From: Actinoplanes lutulentus
GTDB lineage: Bacteria; Actinomycetota; Actinomycetes; Mycobacteriales; Micromonosporaceae
DNA length: 64,000 bases
Assembly (NCBI RefSeq): GCF_003259845.1
Contig: NZ_QLMJ01000026.1
Coordinates: 122,996-186,995 of the forward strand
Reading direction: 5' to 3'
The position numbers and the translations under genes were made by a program. This document shows, piece by piece, positions 54,243 through 62,500 of the stretch. Numbering within the stretch: the first letter of the stretch is position 1; the number at the start of each line of letters is the position of its first letter. Under the pieces are notes generated by a model. The model was given only the letters and a program-made list of their open reading frames with translations. It did not search any database and was not told the origin of the DNA.

Positions 54243-55898
54243 TCACGACCGATCCGCCCCGCGCAAAGCGGTGGCCGGCCCGCGCAGGGCAGCGGTCATC
54301 TCGTGCAGCTCGGCCAGGCGATCCGCTCGGGTACGCGGATTGCCAGGCGCGTCCGGCCGCCCGTCCCACGGCCGGGGACCGGTGAGCGGCCGGTAGTTCA
54401 CCCCGAGCGCGTCCAGCCGGGCCAGATGCGCCGGCAACCGCGCCGAGAAGCCGGCGAAGTCGCGCTCGACCGGCCCCCACACCGCCTCGGCGAACGCGCA
54501 CAGCCGCGGAAAGACCTGGTAGTCGACTCGCCGGGTGGACTCCATGTGCTCGGTCCAGACGTTGGCCTGCCCGCCGAGGACCAGGGCGGCCTGCTCCGGG
54601 GTCAGCCCATCGGGAACGGGCTCGAAGGCATACACCTCGTCGAGCGTCAGGCGGGTGCCGACCGGCGTCGGCTCACCCGGGTCGTCGGACTGGCGGTAGT
54701 CCAGGTAGACCGAGGTATCGGGACAGGCAACGACGTGGTGACCGGCCCGAGCCGCGTACGCCGTGGGCTCGACCCCGCGCCAGGCCGCGATGACCGAGCC
54801 CTGGGGAGCGCCGCCCGCCAGGATCTCGTCCCAGCCGTAGAGCCTGCGGCCGCGTTTCGCGAGGTGCCCGGCGAGTTGCTCGGTGAACCACCTCTGTAGC
54901 TCGTGCGGGCCCTGCAACCCGGCCTCTTTCACACGGGCCTCGGCCACCGGGGAGTCCTGCCACTCGGTGGCCGGGCACTCGTCGCCACCGATCCCGATCA
55001 CCTCACCGGGGAAGAGGTCGCAGAGGTGGTCGAGCACGTCCCGGCAGAAGTCCAGCGCCTCGTCGCCGACGTTGAGCACGTGCGAGGAGATGCCCCACGA
55101 CGTCCGGACCGGGCCGGCGAAGCCGTTGCCGAGCTCCGGGTACGCGGCGATGGCGGCCTGCATGTGACCGGGCATGTCGACCTCAGGCACGACGGTGACG
55201 AAGCGGGCCGCCGCGTACGCCACGATCTCGCGCAGGTCGTCATCGGTGTAGAAGCCGCCGTGCGGCCGCCCGTCGAACCGCTCGTGGCCGCGGGCCCCGA
55301 GCATCGACTCCGGCCGCCAGGCGCCCACCGACGTCAGCCGGGGACGGCCCGGCACCTCGATCCGCCAGCCCTGGTCATCGGTGAGGTGCAGGTGCAGGAC
55401 GTTGAGCTTGTGGAACGCCGCAAGATCGATGAAACGCAGCACGTCGGCCACCGGCATGAAGTGCCGGGCCACGTCGAGCATGACGCCACGCCAGGCGAAA
55501 CGGGGCACGTCGGTGATCCGGCAGGCCGGGATCCGCCACGGGCCCTCGGCGACGCGGGCCCGGCGTAACGTGGCCGGGGGAAGCAACTGCCGCAGCGTCT
55601 GGGTGCCGTGGAAGACGCCCGCCGGTGAGCCGCCCTCGACACTGATCCTCCCGGGCGTGACCACCAGCTCGTAAGCGTCGGCGGGGATCCTGGTGTCGAG
55701 ACTGAGCAGAATCCCGCCGCTGCCGCCTCGCAGCTCGCAGCCGGTGGCCGGCCCGAGGGAGGCGCGAAGCCCGGCGGCGATCGAGTCCAGACCGGGCCCG
55801 GCGTCGAGAGCCGTGCCGGCGTCGAGCACGAAGAACCCGTCATCAGCTGCCAAGAGACCGGCAGGCTGGGGAATCAGGTTCGTAAGTGGTTCGATCAT
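54243..55898 (-). CDS. Beta-N-acetylhexosaminidase (glycoside hydrolase family 20)
   Basis: Removes terminal N-acetylglucosamine or N-acetylgalactosamine from chitin or cell-wall fragments by substrate-assisted catalysis. The 551-residue protein has the GH20 N-terminal accessory domain (about 5-125), then RGVMLDVARHFMPV, HLHLTDDQGWRIE and the catalytic pair Asp306-Glu307 in GIGGDECPATEW. No signal peptide, so probably cytoplasmic, acting on imported oligosaccharides or muropeptides. ATG 55898 follows AAGGAGG. Codons 3-8 contain one copy of a 16-bp site repeated upstream. Confidence 0.93.
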   Translation of the reverse strand: MIEPLTNLIPQPAGLLAADDGFFVLDAGTALDAGPGLDSIAAGLRASLGPATGCELRGGSGGILLSLDTRIPADAYELVVTPGRISVEGGSPAGVFHGTQTLRQLLPPATLRRARVAEGPWRIPACRITDVPRFAWRGVMLDVARHFMPVADVLRFIDLAAFHKLNVLHLHLTDDQGWRIEVPGRPRLTSVGAWRPESMLGARGHERFDGRPHGGFYTDDDLREIVAYAAARFVTVVPEVDMPGHMQAAIAAYPELGNGFAGPVRTSWGISSHVLNVGDEALDFCRDVLDHLCDLFPGEVIGIGGDECPATEWQDSPVAEARVKEAGLQGPHELQRWFTEQLAGHLAKRGRRLYGWDEILAGGAPQGSVIAAWRGVEPTAYAARAGHHVVACPDTSVYLDYRQSDDPGEPTPVGTRLTLDEVYAFEPVPDGLTPEQAALVLGGQANVWTEHMESTRRVDYQVFPRLCAFAEAVWGPVERDFAGFSARLPAHLARLDALGVNYRPLTGPRPWDGRPDAPGNPRTRADRLAELHEMTAALRGPATALRGADRS

Positions 55899-55956
55899 GA
55901 CGCCTCCTTGACCAGGCGAGCGCTTTGGGCCACGATACAACGAACCACTTACGAAC
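55878..55956. promoter_or_regulatory. Paired 16-bp inverted operator between the hexosaminidase and regulator genes
   Basis: GTTCGTAAGTGGTTCG (55878-55893) and CGAACCACTTACGAAC (55941-55956) are exact inverted copies with centres 63 bp apart, about six helical turns. The first lies in codons 3-8 of the hexosaminidase gene; the second lies 17 bp before the regulator start codon. Each copy contains a CGAAC/CGAAC direct repeat 11 bp apart. Geometry fits a repression loop or a regulator bound on the same DNA face. Confidence 0.7.
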
Positions 55957-55972
55957 CACCAGGGGGCAAGCG

Positions 55973-57286
55973 ATGGTGATCGGACTGGTGCTCCACACCG
56001 GCCACCGCGCTCGATTCGCCGAGGCGGCGCGCACGCTGACCGGCGTCGAGTTCACCTGGGCTGTCTACGAGCACGAGGAGCAGATCCGCGACCGGGTCCG
56101 CGACCTCCTCGCGTCCGAGGAGCTGGAAGGCCTCTTACTCGGCCTGGTTCCCTTCGCCCGCTCCCGCGACCTGATTCCCGCGGGCCTGCCCGTGGCCGTC
56201 ACCCGCTCGGCCGCGCTCGACCTGGCGCTGGCCTGGGCACGGGCCCGGGGCAACGGCTGGCCGGCCACCCCGGTCAGCATCGACACCTTCACCCACGAGG
56301 CCGTTGCCGAGGTCGCGTCCGCACTCGGGCTCGATCGCTCGGCCATCGCCACCCTGCCGTTCGACGCGGACCAGCCGGTCGACGAGGTCGTGGCCTTCCA
56401 CCGGCATCAGCTGGCAACCACCGACGCGCGATATGTGATCAGCGTCCGGACCGGGGTGGCCGCCGCCCTCGACGGTCAGGCCGCCGTCCTGCACGCCCTC
56501 GCCACTCCCGGCACCATCCGCGCCGACCTGCACGACCTGGTCCTGCGCATCCGCCGCCGCCGCGCCGACGAGCAACGGTTCGCGGCCGCCGTCTTCCGGA
56601 CCCCCGAGACCGGCACCCGTGCCGCACTCCGCCGAGCCCTGCAGGACGTTCCCGAGCTCGCCGACGCCTGGATCGAGGAGCACGGCCCACGGGGTGTCGT
56701 CGCCTTCGCGCCCGCCGCCGTCTTCGAGACCCTCACCGAGCACTGGGTCACCACTCCCGTGCGCTGGCACAACAGCCCGGACGACGAGGCCGGCGGGCTC
56801 GAGGCGGTGGCCGGTTTCGGCATCGGGCCCTCCGCGCGAGGCAGCGTGGCCCTCGCGGAGCAGGCCGCCGACCGCGCCGAGCAGGACGGCGCGACCTCGG
56901 CCTACCTGATCACCGACGACGGCGTGATGATCGGCCCGATGGGTTCCGGCAGCACTCCCCTGACCTACACCTATCGCGGGCACGGCGGCCTCGAGACGCT
57001 GGCCGGCCGGGCCGGCCTCAGCCCGGCGACCCTGTCCCGGCTGGCCGCTTTGGAACGCTCGCTCGGCGGCCGGTCGATCTCCCCGGGCGAGCTGGCGGAG
57101 GCGCTCGGCATCACCGATCCGAGCGGGCGCCGCCTGATCCGCAAGCTGAGCGACGCGGGCCTCGTGGTGGCCGGCGGCAGCACGCAACCGCATCCCAAGG
57201 GCCGCCCCGCGCGCCTCTACCGCCTGGCGATCGCCCAGGCCCTCGCCGCCGGCGACGACGACTCATCGGGAGGCGATCCGGCATGA
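55973..57286 (+). CDS. Putative transcriptional regulator with degenerate GGDEF-like middle and C-terminal winged helix
   Basis: A 437-residue cytoplasmic protein. Residues 1-~180 form an alpha/beta sensor-like domain opening VIGLVLHTGHRARFAEAA (weakly like the PrpR/CdaR-type N-terminus). A middle segment (FGIGPSARGSVALAEQAADRAEQDGATSAYLI) resembles the GGDEF-like domain seen in CdaR-type regulators. The last ~90 residues form a winged helix (LSRLAALERSLGGRSISPGELAEALGITDPSGRRLIRKLSDAGLV). It is divergent from the hexosaminidase gene and coupled by a 4-bp overlap to the amidohydrolase gene, so it probably controls this cluster. ATG 55973 follows AGGGGG. Family assignment tentative; DNA-binding role inferred. 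Confidence 0.65.
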   Translation: MVIGLVLHTGHRARFAEAARTLTGVEFTWAVYEHEEQIRDRVRDLLASEELEGLLLGLVPFARSRDLIPAGLPVAVTRSAALDLALAWARARGNGWPATPVSIDTFTHEAVAEVASALGLDRSAIATLPFDADQPVDEVVAFHRHQLATTDARYVISVRTGVAAALDGQAAVLHALATPGTIRADLHDLVLRIRRRRADEQRFAAAVFRTPETGTRAALRRALQDVPELADAWIEEHGPRGVVAFAPAAVFETLTEHWVTTPVRWHNSPDDEAGGLEAVAGFGIGPSARGSVALAEQAADRAEQDGATSAYLITDDGVMIGPMGSGSTPLTYTYRGHGGLETLAGRAGLSPATLSRLAALERSLGGRSISPGELAEALGITDPSGRRLIRKLSDAGLVVAGGSTQPHPKGRPARLYRLAIAQALAAGDDDSSGGDPA

Positions 57287-58524
57287 CCTGGGACCTACTT
57301 CTGACCGGCGGCACGCTGCCCGGCAGCAAGAAAGAAAACGAACAGGCCGACCTCGCGATCCACAACGGCCGCATCGCCGCGATCGGTCCCGGCCTCCCCC
57401 GCGACGCCCACCACATCACCGACGTCACCGGCCGGCTCGTCACCCCCGGCCTGATCGACCTGCACACCCACGTCGGTCCGGGTTACTGGAGCATCGACCC
57501 CGACCCGATCGCGTGGTACTCCGGAGTCACCACCTGGGTGGACGCCGGCTCCGCGGGGGCTTACACACTGGCCGGGCTGCGCCGTGTGTCCACCGAGGCC
57601 ACGGTCCGGGTGCCGGCCCTGCTCAACATCTCGGCGATCGGCCTGGCCGGGCGCACCGGCGAGTGCCGCGACCTGGCGAACTGTGACGTCGCTCTGGCGA
57701 TCGACACCATCGCGGCCAACCGCGACCTGATCCACGGCATCAAGGTCCGCATCGACACCGAAACCGTCGGGGCCAACGGCATCGAGCCACTCCGGCGAGG
57801 GCTGGCCGCCGCCGAGGCGTGCGGCGTTCCGGTGATGGTCCACATCGGCACGGCACCACCCGCCCTCGACGAGGTGCTCGACCTGCTGCGCCCCGGTGAC
57901 ATCGTGACCCATTGCGCGAGCGGCATCGCGGCGCCGCTCGGCCCGGCCGTGCGCGCGGCCGCCGAGCGCGGCGTCCTGCTCGATCTCGGGCACGGCTCGG
58001 GCGGCTTCGCCTTCGACGTCCTGGAGGCCCAGCTCGACGCCGGTCTCCGGCCGTACACGATCTCCACCGACCTGCACGCCCGCTCACTGCACGGCCCGGT
58101 CTTCGACCTGCCGACCACGATGGCGAAACTCCTGGCCGCCGGGGTGTCACTCCCCGACGTGATCGCGGCGGCGACAACCCATCCGGCCGCCGCGCTGGGC
58201 CTGCCAGGCGGGAAACTCACGGTGGGTGCCCCCGCCGACTTAGCGATCTTCGAGGTACGCGCGGAGGACTTCCCGGTCACCGACGCCCATCGTCAGGTTC
58301 GAGTCTCCCCGGCAAGGCTGATCAACCAGGCGACCTATGTCGACGGCCGCCTGCTGACCCCACGGCTGCCCAGCCCGCCCGCGCCGTGGATCCCTCTCAC
58401 CGACGCCCAGCGCGAAGCCCTGGCCCGCCGCGAGCGCCACATCCGTGACCTGCTCACCACCCCGCTGATCGGGGTGGACGGGCTGGCCGAACAGTTCCCG
58501 AGAACCGAACCGAGGAGTTCCTGA
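57283..58524 (+). CDS. Amidohydrolase/deacetylase family metallohydrolase
   Basis: A 413-residue amidohydrolase. Metal-binding HTH (His61, His63) in GLIDLHTHVGPG, a probable carboxylated Lys in IHGIKVRI, further metal His residues in VMVHIGTAPP and IVTHCASG, and the catalytic Asp in ISTDLHARS, followed by the usual C-terminal beta domain PAGKLTVGAPADLAIFEV-like stretch (GGKLTVGAPADLAIFEV). The subgroup includes N-acyl-D-amino acid deacylases and dihydroorotase-like enzymes; its place with a D-amino acid deaminase and RidA favours an N-acyl-amino acid or cyclic imide substrate. Overlaps the upstream regulator gene by 4 bp and shares one base with ridA. Confidence 0.82.
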   Translation: MTWDLLLTGGTLPGSKKENEQADLAIHNGRIAAIGPGLPRDAHHITDVTGRLVTPGLIDLHTHVGPGYWSIDPDPIAWYSGVTTWVDAGSAGAYTLAGLRRVSTEATVRVPALLNISAIGLAGRTGECRDLANCDVALAIDTIAANRDLIHGIKVRIDTETVGANGIEPLRRGLAAAEACGVPVMVHIGTAPPALDEVLDLLRPGDIVTHCASGIAAPLGPAVRAAAERGVLLDLGHGSGGFAFDVLEAQLDAGLRPYTISTDLHARSLHGPVFDLPTTMAKLLAAGVSLPDVIAAATTHPAAALGLPGGKLTVGAPADLAIFEVRAEDFPVTDAHRQVRVSPARLINQATYVDGRLLTPRLPSPPAPWIPLTDAQREALARRERHIRDLLTTPLIGVDGLAEQFPRTEPRSS

Positions 58525-58904
58525 TGCCCAAGCGCGCTGTGATCACCGACAAGGCGGTGCCCGCCGGCGGCCCGTACTCACACGCTGTCGTGGCCGGCGA
58601 CACCATCTACCTGGCCGGCGCCATCCCGGCCCTGCCGGACGGCACCCGGGTAACCGGCACCTTCGAGGAGCAGGCCCACTCCGCCTTCCAGAACCTGGCG
58701 GCGGTGGCCGAGGCCGCCGGTTCCAGCCTCGACCAGGCGGTCCGGGTCGGCGTCTACCTGCGTGACTTCGCCGACTTCCCCGCGATGAACGAGATCTACA
58801 AGCAGTACATCAAGGGCGACCACCTGCCGGTCCGGACGACCCTGCCGGTCCCGCTCGTGGGCTTCGACATCGAGATCGACGCCGTCCTCTACACCGGCGC
58901 CTGA
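58524..58904 (+). CDS. ridA: RidA-family reactive enamine/imine deaminase
   Basis: A 126-residue trimeric enzyme that hydrolyses reactive 2-aminoacrylate and other enamines to ketoacids, protecting PLP enzymes. Seen: AVPAGGPYSHAVVAGDTIYLAGAIP and the conserved Arg104 in LPVRTTLPVPLVG that binds the carboxylate. Its start shares one base with the amidohydrolase stop. The neighbouring D-amino acid deaminase would release exactly such enamines, giving a direct functional link. Followed by a terminator. Confidence 0.93.
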   Translation: MPKRAVITDKAVPAGGPYSHAVVAGDTIYLAGAIPALPDGTRVTGTFEEQAHSAFQNLAAVAEAAGSSLDQAVRVGVYLRDFADFPAMNEIYKQYIKGDHLPVRTTLPVPLVGFDIEIDAVLYTGA

Positions 58905-58910
58905 AACGCC

Positions 58911-58965
58911 ACTGCCCGGCGGCCCCACCATACTCGTGGCGGGACGCCGGGCAGTTTCGTTTTTC
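58911..58965. terminator. Bidirectional terminator after ridA
   Basis: ACTGCCCGGCG (58911-58921) and CGCCGGGCAGT (58945-58955) form an exact 11-bp outer stem with an inner CCAC/GTGG stem, followed by TTCGTTTTT. It ends the + strand operon and lies just past the stop of the opposing candidate immunity gene, so it can serve both. Confidence 0.8.
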
Positions 58966-58969
58966 CAGG

Positions 58970-59530
58970 TCAGGTGGTGCTGGGCCTCGGTTGTGCACGC
59001 ATCGCACTCCAGTAGGCCAGGCCCTGCGCACCCGACTCGTTTCTCAGCTCCTGAACAGACTCCGTGGACACCTCGTCCGGCGTCGAAGCAGCCAGCTGGG
59101 CTTGGCTGGCCGCCTCGTACGCCACCCAGGATTCGTACCCTTCGGGTGCCGCGGCGTTCAGCCCGTCCATCGCCTCGGCGATCCGCTGCGCCAGATCGGT
59201 GATCCGGCGCAGCCTTTCCGCTTCGCTGACCGACTCGTCGAACAACGCCACCAGCACGTCGACCGACGCGACGACCGGCAGGTTGAGAGGCGCGGACGCC
59301 GCCTCCGCCTGTGCCCGGAACCCCGCCAGGTCACCGACGACCGCAGCCCGCAGCTCCGGTGCCTCGCTGGAACCGCTCAGCTCGCGCCAGAGCATCTCGA
59401 GGCCCGAGCCGAAGCTCGGCCGGTCGGTGTTTCCCAAACCCTGCAGCCGGCCGAAGAAGACCGGCGCACCCGAGGTGACCCGCGCCGCGGTCGCCACCGA
59501 GAGACAGAATTCCCTGGTGAATTCAGGCAT
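58970..59530 (-). CDS. Candidate immunity protein for the downstream-encoded polymorphic toxin
   Basis: A 186-residue cytoplasmic, mostly helical, acidic protein without recognised family (PEFTREFCLSVATAARVTSG at the start; no membrane segment, no signal peptide). It begins only 12 bp after the stop codon of the Rhs-type toxin gene on the same strand, the invariant position of immunity genes in polymorphic toxin systems. The role is inferred from position alone. Confidence 0.6.
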   Translation of the reverse strand: MPEFTREFCLSVATAARVTSGAPVFFGRLQGLGNTDRPSFGSGLEMLWRELSGSSEAPELRAAVVGDLAGFRAQAEAASAPLNLPVVASVDVLVALFDESVSEAERLRRITDLAQRIAEAMDGLNAAAPEGYESWVAYEAASQAQLAASTPDEVSTESVQELRNESGAQGLAYWSAMRAQPRPSTT

Positions 59531-59542
59531 TTTATCGTCCTT

Positions 59543-62500
59543 CTACCATCTCGCCACGCGGTTCGTAATGAACCTGCCGCCGGTTCTCTCGATCAGAGGC
59601 CCGCAGAACTCATCACAGAAATCATTGCTCGCAATAATCAACTGTGGAGTCACGTCCAGGTTCATTGCTTCCACGATCAGCTTGCCTTCGGCGTGATTGC
59701 GGCCCAGCAGGAGCGGATTGTCGGAAACCCTCGGCAACCCCGGGTAGATCCGGAACGCCTCGTCGTCAGCTGCGAGTTTCGCAATCTGTGCCTCCGAGAT
59801 GTTCGACCGCGCACCCACCGCGAAGAGGTCGACACCCTCGACCACGTGGAGACCACCCACGGTACGGAATCGGGCACCGGCACCCATCTGCGCCGTCATG
59901 GCGTCCACCCGGGCCTGCATGCTGGCCTGGTTGGGCGTGGAGCTGCCACCACAGTTGTGGACGAGGACCGACTGGTCACCCGCGAGCACATAGTACGTGT
60001 GGAGGCTGCTGACCGTCAGGTTGTGAACGACCGCCTGCTCCGTCGTCCACCGCTGCACGGCGGCGACCTGGACGTGCATGCCGGCGCTGGTCCGGAGCCA
60101 CTGTCCCGAGCTCAGGTCGGTGGCATCGATCCACTGACCCAGCTCGTCGACCCAGAACGGGTGGCCGTCGGTCGCGGTCACCTCCGCGGTGGCCTCACCC
60201 CGGTCCCCGTCGGTGTCGATGACGACCTTGACCAGGTGCTTGACGCCCTCACCCTTGATCGAGGCGGTGACCGTCTCGATCCTGGTCTCACCCGTCTCCG
60301 GGTCGGTCGCCTGGACCTCGTCGCCCGGCTTCACTTCCTCGATCGGCTTGGTGGAGCCGTCCGCCATGAGCACCTTGGTGCCGGGCGTGAAGCTGTTGCC
60401 GATCGGGCAGGAAGCGCCGTCGCCGCCGCCGTCGCCGGCCTTCTCGCCGCCCTTACCGCTGCTTCCGCCGCTGTTGCGGGCGGACCCACCGGAGGAGCCG
60501 CCGCCGGAGGAACTGCCCGACTTGGACGATCCGCCCTTGCCTCCGCCACCGGCCGATGAACTCTTCGGCGCGGCCTTGGACTGTGCCTCCCGCTGGACGG
60601 TGTTACCCGTCTTCTTGGTGGCCGTGCTGGCCTTGTTGCTGACCGTATTGACCTTCTCGGCGGCTTTCTTCTTTGCCGCCTGTGCCGCCTTTTTCGCTCG
60701 CTCGATGGCGAGTTTCTTGGCGTTGAGTGCCGCTGCTTCCGCTGCTCGCGCAGCGGCCAACACCGCTTCTGCCGCCTTCTTGGCAGTTTTCCACGCTGAG
60801 ATCGCAGCGATCGTACGATCGATGGCCTTGAGTACCGCCGGGATCTTCCCGAGTTTCGCCCAGGGGATCGCGCCGATGATCAGGCTGCCGCAGGCCCACA
60901 TGTCACCGCCGAAGCAGTTCATCGCGTCGGTGATGCCGATGAAGTCCTTGAGCATCGACCAGGCGGCCGACAGGATCACATCGGTCAGCGACCGGTTCGC
61001 GTTGGCCTGCGCCTCAGCGATCTGCGCCGCGGAGAGACCAGCACCGGCAAGCGCCGACGCCAACTCGGACGCGGTCAAGGTGATCGCCAGACCGGACGGG
61101 TCCGAATGCGTCACCGGGTTGTTGTGCCCGTACGAATAACCGTTCTGCTGCTGCGGGTCGGCCAGGTCGAGCACCGGGTCCGCGGACAGGAACCGGCCCG
61201 CCGCCGAGTCGTACAGACGCGCGCCGAGCAGTGTGTAGCCCGACGAGTCGTCGCGCTGCGCGCCGAGGAATCCGGCGTTGGTGCGCATGTTCAGTGCGAG
61301 CGGGGCGGTGCCACGCTCGTTGCCGAACGGGTCCTGCTTGAGGATCCGGAAGCCCATGCCGCTGCCGAGGTTGACCTCGGCATAGGGACTGCCCTGGTGA
61401 TCGGTGGTGATCGCGTGCAGTGTGGACGCCGCGCCGTTCTGAGCGAAACGGAGCACCGAGCCGCCCGGCACCGAGTACGTGCGCTGGGTGTTGACCAGCG
61501 CACCGCCCGGCTGGGTGGTGATCTGGGCCTCGCCGAGGTTCAGTGTGGCCTGCTTGCCCTGGATGCTGATCAGCCGGGAACCGTCAGGACCGTAGATGTA
61601 GGTGGTCTGGTCCTGCGGGCCCCACACCTGCCCGGCGTTGCCGGTCGCACAGGCGACAAGTGACAGCTGCGTGTTGTCCGCGGTCGCCGTGATGCACAGC
61701 CCGGACGCCACGTGGGTCAGCTGACCCGTGGTGGAGCGGCGCAGCTGCTGAGCGGCCGAGCCGTCGCACTTCTGCAACGCCACCAGAGATCCGGTGGTGT
61801 TCGCCGCCGGCTGGACACACCAGGCTCCGTTGTACTGCGAGAGCGTGCCCAGGTTGGCGTCGGTCTGCCCCGCTGTGGCGCGGAAGCTCCACTTCTGCGC
61901 CGGGGTGTTGTTGCAGCCCCAGATCTGGACCTTCGTGCCGGCCGCGGCGGCGCCGCCGCTGACGTCGATGCACCCGTTGTTCAGGCCCATGTATGACGTC
62001 TTGCCCTTGCCGCCCTGCCCGGAGATCCGCTCGACCTTGCCGTCGAACGTCCAGGCCAGCTCCTGCTTGTCACCGTTCTGCACCGACGTGACCGAGGTGG
62101 TCTCGCCGGTCAGCGAGTACAGCCGATCCGCTTCGGCGGTGACCTGCGCGCCGGCCGGGGTGGTGTACTTCTTGGCCACCTTGGTCAGCGTGCTCGGCTG
62201 GCTGCCGTCGGCCTTGCCGTAGGTGTACGTGCTGGTGGCGTCCTTGGCGGTCGCCCCGGTGATGTCCTTCTCGACCAGCTTGGTGCGGTTGCCCAGCAGG
62301 TCGTACTCGTACTCCTGCCAGTACCCCGCGTTGTCCTTACCGGCGGCGACGTTGACCGCGCCGTCAGTGCCGACCGGACCGGCCGCGCAGGACGTCTGAT
62401 CCTTCGACGTCCACGCCTTCGAGAGCTGACCGATCGGGTCGTAGACGAAGCACTGCCGCTCCTCGATCCCGACGGACTTCTCCTGGATCGCGGTGACGTT

